Assembly (NCBI GenBank): GCA_937922795.1 | Contig: CALAJK010000033.1 | Coordinates: 1-32,586, forward strand | Origin: an uncultured Anaerolineae bacterium | GTDB taxonomy: Bacteria > Chloroflexota > Anaerolineae > Aggregatilineales > Phototrophicaceae | DNA length: 32,586 nucleotides | Direction: 5' to 3' | Shown: positions 28,298 through 32,586 of the stretch, piece by piece | How positions within the stretch are numbered: position 1 is the first letter of the stretch | How the letters are laid out: each line of letters begins with the position of its first letter | Translations under genes and position numbers: made by a program | Notes under the pieces: generated by a model | The model's input: the letters and a program-made list of their open reading frames with translations, nothing else | Told to the model about the DNA's origin: nothing | Databases searched by the model: none

Positions 28298-28582
28298 ATG
28301 GAGATTGTGCGCTGCGTGTCATGTGATGGCTATGGCTGGTTTGAGGAGGATGGCCAGGTTGAAGACTGCGGCTGGTGCGGCGGCGTCGGCTATGTCTATC
28401 GCGATCCTCAGGGCGTTGACCATCGTATTCCGCCGGCTGACTACGCCGGCGTCGCCGAGCGGCTGGAAGCGCTGGAAGTCGAGCGTCTGCGCGCCATCGG
28501 TTACACCGGCCAGGCCAAGCGACCGTGGGAGCAGGCCGCCCGCCAGGGGCGCTTTGCGAAGCCGGACAGCAGTGAGGAGTGA
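28298..28582 (+). CDS. Small DnaJ-type zinc-finger protein
   Basis: A 94-residue protein with two CxxCxGxG-type units, C6VSC9DGYG and C24GWC27GGVG, separated by an acidic loop (WFEEDGQVED). Four cysteines in this spacing would bind one zinc ion, as in one half of the DnaJ cysteine-rich domain. The rest (about 32-94) is charged and probably helical, with AERLEALEVERLRAIGY. There is no J-domain, so it is not a DnaJ; a zinc-stabilised binding or redox-sensitive small protein is possible. GAGAGG seven bases before ATG supports the start. It lies 36 bases after the PBP gene and three bases before the hydrolase gene, so the latter pair is probably cotranscribed. Confidence 0.75.
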   Translation: MEIVRCVSCDGYGWFEEDGQVEDCGWCGGVGYVYRDPQGVDHRIPPADYAGVAERLEALEVERLRAIGYTGQAKRPWEQAARQGRFAKPDSSEE

Positions 28583-28585
28583 ACG

Positions 28586-29359
28586 ATGCCGTTGATTGAT
28601 ACCGCTGCCGGGCCGATATGGTATGCTGACCATCGCGACCCAGTTGTGCACCTGCCGGCCACGCTGCTAGTGCATGGAGCTGGCGGCTCCCATCTCGACT
28701 GGCCGGCGGAACTGCGCCGGATGCCGGAGGTCAATGCCGTCGCCGCTGACCTGCCGGGGCACGGCCGCAGCCCAGGCTCAGGACGGACGAACATCAGCGC
28801 CTACGCCGCCGCCATGCTGGCGCTGCTAGACGCGCTCAAACTGCGACAGGCTTTCATCGCCGGCCACAGCATGGGCGGGGCGATCGCCCAGCAGATGGCG
28901 CTCGATTATCCGGATCGTGTGGCCGGCGTCATCTTGATCGGGACGGGCGCTAAGCTGGGCGTCAGTCCGGAGCTGCTGGACGCTCTGCGCACGGATAGGC
29001 CGCGCGCGGTTGACATCATCCTGCGCGGCTACTGGGGGGAGTCAGCAGAGTATGACCAACTGCGACGTTTGAGCCGAAGCCGGCTGCTGGAGTGTGACCC
29101 TGAGACGCTGTACGGCGATTTCGCCGCCTGCAACGCCTTCGACATCCGCGCGCGCGTCAGCCTCATCCGCCAGTCGGCATTGATCATCGGCGGCGATCAG
29201 GACCCGATGACGCCGCTGAAATACAGCCAGTACCTGCACGAACAGATCGCCGGCTCTGAGCTGGTGGTGATAGCGGGCGGCGCGCATATGCTGCTGCTGC
29301 AGCAGCCGCAAGCGGTGGCGGACGCCGTGCGCGCCTGGCTGAGCGCTCAACACGCTTGA
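28586..29359 (+). CDS. Alpha/beta hydrolase
   Basis: A 257-residue alpha/beta-hydrolase-fold enzyme. LLVHGAGGSHLDW gives the oxyanion-hole HG motif. AVAADLPGHGRSPGSG follows, with the nucleophile Ser95 in FIAGHSMGGAIA. The acid is the Asp of IIGGDQDPMTP, and the histidine is in VIAGGAHMLLL. The length and the uninterrupted cap region (GVSPELLDALRTDRPRAVDI and on) fit esterases, C-C hydrolases or MenH-like enzymes. The substrate is not identifiable and no pathway genes flank it. It begins three bases after the zinc-finger gene, with GAGGAG inside the end of that gene as a likely Shine-Dalgarno. Confidence 0.9.
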   Translation: MPLIDTAAGPIWYADHRDPVVHLPATLLVHGAGGSHLDWPAELRRMPEVNAVAADLPGHGRSPGSGRTNISAYAAAMLALLDALKLRQAFIAGHSMGGAIAQQMALDYPDRVAGVILIGTGAKLGVSPELLDALRTDRPRAVDIILRGYWGESAEYDQLRRLSRSRLLECDPETLYGDFAACNAFDIRARVSLIRQSALIIGGDQDPMTPLKYSQYLHEQIAGSELVVIAGGAHMLLLQQPQAVADAVRAWLSAQHA

Positions 29360-29364
29360 CGCCT

Positions 29365-29784
29365 ATGCAGCACCTGGACGCGTTGTGGAAAGCGGTTAGC
29401 GCCGCCGGGACGGTGGCCGATCTTGCCCGCAGGACGCAGACCTACCAGTTCCAGGTGACCGGACCCGTCACCTGCTACTTCCAAGCAGACGGCGTTGAGG
29501 TGCGGCTGACGCGCTGGGAGGATCCCCGCATTGAGGTCGTGGCGCAGCTTCAGGCGGCCTTCGGCTGGCGGCTGGCGGCGGAACAGGATGAGGCCGGCGT
29601 GTACATCGTGGCGGCGCGCCGGGCGGTGGTGGGCGGGCTGGCCGCAGCCACATTTCATCTGTCGGCCCCATATGATACCTATCTGATTCTGAAGCTGGCG
29701 GGTGGACGGGTGGTGCTGGAAGCAGTAGATGGGACGCTGCATCTGCCGCCGGGAGCCGCGCCGATGCGCCTTGAGCGCGCCTAG
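29365..29784 (+). CDS. Orphan protein, beta-rich (DUF4097-like in pattern)
   Basis: A 139-residue protein with no signal peptide. After a short helical start (MQHLDALWKAVSAAGTVADL), alternating hydrophobic strands follow: QFQVTGPVTCYFQADGVEVR, IEVVAQLQAAFGWRLAAE, ATFHLSAPYDTYLILKLAGG and VVLEAVDGTLHLPPG. This strand-turn pattern recalls the beta-helical putative adhesin family DUF4097, but I am not sure. No Shine-Dalgarno is visible. A TTG at 29356, overlapping the hydrolase stop, is an alternative start and would couple the two genes. Its stop overlaps that of the converging HNH gene by four bases. Confidence 0.55.
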   Translation: MQHLDALWKAVSAAGTVADLARRTQTYQFQVTGPVTCYFQADGVEVRLTRWEDPRIEVVAQLQAAFGWRLAAEQDEAGVYIVAARRAVVGGLAAATFHLSAPYDTYLILKLAGGRVVLEAVDGTLHLPPGAAPMRLERA

Positions 29785-30068
29785 CGTCGGTCTTTGCGTG
29801 CCCGCACAATGATGCGTCGGTCAGGCTGCCGGCTGACCCAGCGCAAGTAGCGGGTAATCTCCGGCTGTTGGCGCAGCGCGTCCAGCGTGTTCAGTTCAGA
29901 TGACAAAGTCCGGTTGGAGAAGAAAGCATGCAGCGTCTGGTGACAGGCGGCGCACAGCCCAACCACTTCGCGCCCGCCTTCAGACCGGGGGACTAAATGA
30001 TGCCGGCTGAGGCGCGCTACATGACGCCCGCACAGGGCACAGGGGCCAGTTTTGGAGATGGATGGCAC
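29781..30068 (-). CDS. Small HNH endonuclease family protein
   Basis: A 95-residue HNH protein. CALCGRHVARLSRHHLVPRS holds the first zinc cysteine pair and the HH of the beta-beta-alpha-metal motif, then GLCAACHQTLHAFF holds the second pair and the final His. The C-terminus (FSNRTLSSELNTLDALRQQP, then EITRYLRWVSRQPD) is characteristic of a small HNH group seen in many genomes. I chose GTG at 30068, six bases after GAGG. A TTG at 30080, directly after the rarA stop (TGATTG), would add four residues. Either way the gene is tightly placed behind rarA and probably shares its transcript. The role is unknown; nuclease activity is inferred from motif only. Confidence 0.82.
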   Translation of the reverse strand: MPSISKTGPCALCGRHVARLSRHHLVPRSEGGREVVGLCAACHQTLHAFFSNRTLSSELNTLDALRQQPEITRYLRWVSRQPDRRIIVRARKDRR

Positions 30069-30080
30069 TGCCAACCTCAA

Positions 30081-31298
30081 TCACTCACCGCTCCTGCGAT
30101 AGTAGCGCCGTCCTTTGAGCGCTTCGGGCAGCAGATCGGCGTCAGTGTACGCCTCGTAGCCTTTGCCGTAACCGAGTTCGCGCATCAACTGGGTCGGCGC
30201 ATTGCGCAGGTTCAGCGGGATCGGCAGGTTGCCCTGCCGCTTGACGTCTTCTAGGGCGGCGAAATAGGCGTCGCCGGCGGAGCGATCTTTGGGGGCCAGC
30301 GCCAGGTAAACTGTGCCATGGGCCAGGTTGAACACGCACTCCGGGTAACCGATAGTTTCGACGGCCCGAAGTACTTCGTTGGCTACGACCAGCGCTGTCG
30401 GCTGCGCCATGCCGATGTCCTCGCTGGCGAAGATGACCATGCGTCGGGCGATGAATTTGGGGTCTTCTCCTGCCTCCACCATGCGCGCCAGGTAGTAGAG
30501 CGCGGCATCGGCGCTGCTGGCACGCAGGCTTTTGATATAGGCACTGATCGTGTTGTAGTGCTCCTCTGCCGCTTTGTCATAGCGCAGGTGTTTGGATTGA
30601 AGCGTATCTTTCAAGTGGGCAGTCGTGAGCACGCCCGTTGGCTGGCCGTATAGGGTGGCGGCAGCTTCCAGCAGATTGAGCGACTGACGCGCGTCGCCGT
30701 TGGCGAAATCGGCCAGGAACGCCGCGGCTTCGGGTTCTAAGGTCACCGCCAGCGCCTGAGCGCCGCGTTCGATGATCTGCCCGATCTCGGCGGGCGTCAG
30801 CGGTTCCAGCACGAATACCTGGCAGCGGGACAGCAGGGCGGAGATGACCTCGAAGCTGGGGTTTTCAGTGGTAGCGCCAATGAGGACGAGGGTGCCGTTT
30901 TCGACGTAGGGCAGCAGGAAATCCTGCTGGGCTTTGTTGAAGCGGTGAATTTCGTCCAGGAACAGCAGGCCGCCGGTTGGCTGGCGCGGTTTGCCCAGGC
31001 TGAAGAGATCGGCGGCGGTTCCGCTGCGCAGTTGTTCAACGATGTCGCGGATTTCATTCTTGCCGGCGGACACGGCCGACAGCTCAAAGTAGGGGCGGTT
31101 AGTGCCGGCGGCGATCAGCCGTGCCAGCGTCGTCTTGCCGACGCCCGGCGGCCCCCAGAAGATCATCGAGTGAACCCGGTTCTGGCGAATGGCCTCGTAA
31201 ATTGGTTTGCCGGGCGCTACTAGATGCGCTTGGCCGACGAATTCATCCAGTGTGCGCGGGCGGATGCGATCCGCCAGCGGTTGGGCAAAGGCGGTCAT
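30081..31298 (-). CDS. rarA: Replication-associated recombination protein A (AAA+ ATPase)
   Basis: A 405-residue RarA/MgsA/WRNIP1-family AAA+ protein that acts at stalled replication forks. RIRPRTLDEFVGQAHLV is the clamp-loader-like N-terminus. The Walker A motif GPPGVGKT is at residues 49-56 and Walker B is LLFLDEIHRFNKAQQD. IGATTENPSFEV is sensor 1 and NGDARQSLNLLE sensor 2. The C-terminal tetramerisation part has HYNTISAYIKSLRASSADAA, ARRMVIFASEDIG and LPIPLNLRNAPT. The length is slightly shorter than the ~440 of E. coli. AAGAGAG five bases before ATG fixes the start. It is divergent from sufE and followed without a gap by an HNH gene. Confidence 0.96.
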   Translation of the reverse strand: MTAFAQPLADRIRPRTLDEFVGQAHLVAPGKPIYEAIRQNRVHSMIFWGPPGVGKTTLARLIAAGTNRPYFELSAVSAGKNEIRDIVEQLRSGTAADLFSLGKPRQPTGGLLFLDEIHRFNKAQQDFLLPYVENGTLVLIGATTENPSFEVISALLSRCQVFVLEPLTPAEIGQIIERGAQALAVTLEPEAAAFLADFANGDARQSLNLLEAAATLYGQPTGVLTTAHLKDTLQSKHLRYDKAAEEHYNTISAYIKSLRASSADAALYYLARMVEAGEDPKFIARRMVIFASEDIGMAQPTALVVANEVLRAVETIGYPECVFNLAHGTVYLALAPKDRSAGDAYFAALEDVKRQGNLPIPLNLRNAPTQLMRELGYGKGYEAYTDADLLPEALKGRRYYRRSGE

Positions 31299-31363
31299 AG
31301 ATACTCTCTTTAGAATTCAGCTTAAGTATCTCCAAGCATCTTCCAAGAATCAACCGGTGGACG

Positions 31364-31392
31364 TTGTCGGAGGCGCATTCTGCGGTTATGAT
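31364..31392 (+). promoter_or_regulatory. Possible promoter of sufE
   Basis: TTGTCG (31364-31369), a 17-bp spacer and TATGAT (31387-31392). Transcription would start near 31399, almost at the ATG 31402, which makes the ATG at 31414 worth considering as the true start. Confidence 0.45.
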
Positions 31393-31401
31393 TGGCGCGG
31401 C

Positions 31402-31872
31402 ATGGATGAGGATATGATCGCAACGATGACGACGATACCCGATAAACTGGCTGAACTGGTCAGCGATTTTGCGGCGATCACCGATCGCAACGAGCGAGCA
31501 GAATACTTAATCGAGATTGCAGACCGTTTTCCCGACGTGCGCGTTCCGCCAGAGATCGCGACGCCCCCCTATGACGAAATGCATCGCGTCCCTGCCTGCG
31601 AGTCAGAGGCGTTCGTGTGGGCGGTGGAGCAGCCGGACGGCACGCTGAAGTACTATTTCGATGTCCTGAATCCCCAGGGTTTGTCGGCGATGGCGATGTC
31701 TGTGATCCTGGATGAGACCTGTTCGGGGCAGCCGCTGGAGCGGGTGGCGGCCGTGCCGACCGACATCGTGCTGTCGCTGTTCGGTCGCGAGATTTCGATG
31801 GGCAAAGGGCAGGGGCTGATGGGTATCGTCACCATGGTGGCAGGTGAAGCTCGGCGTCGGCTGAAAGCGTGA
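31402..31872 (+). CDS. sufE: SufE family sulfur-acceptor protein
   Basis: A 156-residue SufE/CsdE-like protein that takes persulfide sulfur from a SufS-type cysteine desulfurase for Fe-S cluster assembly. The acceptor cysteine is Cys66 in VPACESEAFVWAVEQ, matching the family GCxSxVW region with Ala in place of Gly. Other family parts are EYLIEIADRFPDV near the N-terminus and FDVLNPQGLSAMAMSVILDE. The GLSAM and CSGQP segments correspond to the usual IVKGLxxILL helix region. Starts at 31402, 31414 and 31426 are all possible; none has a well-spaced Shine-Dalgarno, and GAGG lies only two bases before 31414. No sufS or sufBCD gene is adjacent, so it stands alone. Confidence 0.85.
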   Translation: MDEDMIATMTTIPDKLAELVSDFAAITDRNERAEYLIEIADRFPDVRVPPEIATPPYDEMHRVPACESEAFVWAVEQPDGTLKYYFDVLNPQGLSAMAMSVILDETCSGQPLERVAAVPTDIVLSLFGREISMGKGQGLMGIVTMVAGEARRRLKA

Positions 31873-31989
31873 GCCCGCGCGCTCCAGGCGCTGTGACGTG
31901 GGCTGTACGGCTCTGGCTTGCTTGTCGGCCAGCCACCTCCCGATTTCTCGGACACCAGCAGCATTGTAGTTTATTGTCGACCTGGAATT

Positions 31990-32019
31990 TAAGGGAGCGA
32001 GGATACCCCCGCTCCCTTA
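31990..32019. terminator. Hairpin between converging genes, terminator-like
   Basis: taagggagcg (31990-31999) and cgctccctta (32010-32019) form a perfect 10-bp stem around aggatacccc, between sufE and the converging repeat-protein gene. Neither strand has a long U tract after it, so it may be a weak bidirectional terminator. Confidence 0.5.
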
Positions 32020-32062
32020 TCGATTCAACCGGTTGAGACGATCAAGTCGAGATGCGCGAAGC

Positions 32063-32586
32063 TCATGCCTCCAGCGTGATGACTCGGCTGTATGGGCAGT
32101 CATCCCAAGAGACGACGTAGGCTTTGCCCGGCTCATTCCGGTAGGTTGTATTGACCTGGAAGCTGCCATCCGTCAGCCGCCAGAGCTGAACACCCTGCGC
32201 CTCGGCGAGCAGCAGATGCCGCTCTGATGGAATGCCGGCGGCTGCAATCTCCTCGAAGAAGAGGTTGATGGCAGGCGGATCAATGCCCCGGCCGGCATCG
32301 TCGATGATCCGCACCTGGATGCCGTGCGCCATGCAGTAGATCGCTACCGGCGCGGCCCGGTCTTTGTCTGAGCGGTTCAGGCGCAAATCGCCCGGGTTGA
32401 ACTGGCCTTCCTCAGGCACTGGCGTGCTGAAGGGGGATGGCGTAGGCGTCGCCGTTGGGATCAGCGTCGGCGGCGGGTCAGTCGGCGTCGGCGGCGGGTC
32501 GGTCGGCGTCGGCGGCGGGTCGGTCGGCGTCGGCGGCGGGTCGGTCGGCGTCGGCGGCGGGTCGGTCGGCGTCGGCGGCGGGTCGG
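32063..32586 (-). CDS. Exported Thr/Pro-repeat protein, C-terminal part (N-terminus outside window)
   Basis: The minus-strand frame is open to the end of the window. The visible N-terminal part is a linker of seven-residue repeats (DPPPTPT) that passes into TLIPTATPTPSPFSTPVPEE. Such linkers are common in exported Chloroflexota proteins. A globular C-terminal region of about 115 residues follows, with VAIYCMAHGIQVRIIDDAGR, FFEEIAAAGIPSERHLLLAE, VQLWRLTDGSFQVNTTY and YVVSWDDCPYSRVITLEA. I do not recognise this region; similar stretches occur at the ends of secreted or lipid-anchored proteins from this group, as far as I recall. A GTG at 32419 could be mistaken for the start, but the repeat frame runs through it. 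Confidence 0.7.
   Translation of the reverse strand, partial: DPPPTPTDPPPTPTDPPPTPTDPPPTPTDPPPTPTDPPPTLIPTATPTPSPFSTPVPEEGQFNPGDLRLNRSDKDRAAPVAIYCMAHGIQVRIIDDAGRGIDPPAINLFFEEIAAAGIPSERHLLLAEAQGVQLWRLTDGSFQVNTTYRNEPGKAYVVSWDDCPYSRVITLEA
32481..32586. repeat. 21-nt perfect tandem repeat (five copies to the window end)
   Basis: The unit gtcggcgtcggcggcgggtc plus a final g starts at 32481, 32502, 32523, 32544 and 32565. All five copies are identical, an imperfect partial copy precedes them at 32464-32480, and the array continues beyond the window. It encodes a seven-residue Thr/Pro/Asp unit on the minus strand. Identical copies point to recent slippage or selection for length change. Confidence 0.9.

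Noticed and set aside
32481..32586. CRISPR-like array at the window end
   Set aside because: The 21-nt units are directly adjacent without spacers and keep a coding frame.

Overview
The window is GC-rich bacterial chromosome. My best guess is a Chloroflexota bacterium, perhaps Anaerolineae-like. The grounds are Thr/Pro-rich linkers (TPTP, ATNTP) in exported proteins, a large GAF-rich hybrid histidine kinase, a small DUF5668/LiaI-like membrane protein, and scattered HNH and Uma2 nuclease genes. This is inference from protein style, not from a marker gene. No rRNA, tRNA, CRISPR array or insertion sequence was recognised.

Layout. 1-513 is the end of an Ala/Thr/Gln-repeat membrane-anchored protein. 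514-832 holds a frameshifted remnant of a PF04020 (YvlD/phage-holin-like) membrane protein. 829-6402 carries a PLP threonine/serine dehydratase, a SAM methyltransferase, Pcm, a secreted orphan and a fumarylacetoacetate-hydrolase-family enzyme, closed by a strong terminator at 6416-6456. 6533-7456 is an acetamidase/formamidase-family enzyme.

7496-18987 is a long minus-strand cluster in the order argC, an EamA-transporter fragment, argB, an HNH gene, argD, argJ, carA, a second class III aminotransferase, a Uma2-family gene, carB. It joins the acetylated-ornithine branch of arginine synthesis to carbamoyl phosphate synthesis. argF, argG and argH are not in the window.

The most interesting feature is the leader of this cluster, 19031-19250. 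A good sigma70-type promoter is followed by a Shine-Dalgarno and a 25-codon open frame starting with GTG. Seven of its codons 5-13 are arginine. Downstream is a 9-bp terminator hairpin with a U tract. The leader end contains GTGAGGTC, perfectly complementary to GACCTCAC in the terminator's 5' arm and loop, and the same segment can instead pair with the sequence just before it. These are the parts of a ribosome-mediated arginine attenuator, here placed before argC and, if the cluster is one transcript, also before carA and carB.

19367-21868 is an MFS transporter and a family III CoA-transferase in tandem. 21882-25418 is a 1178-residue hybrid sensor kinase. 25593-29784 carries a LiaI-like membrane protein, a lipoprotein-type class B penicillin-binding protein with a MecA-like N-terminal domain, a zinc-finger mini-protein, an alpha/beta hydrolase and an orphan. 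29781-31298 is rarA with a downstream HNH gene, followed by a SufE homologue. The window ends inside a Thr/Pro-repeat exported protein.
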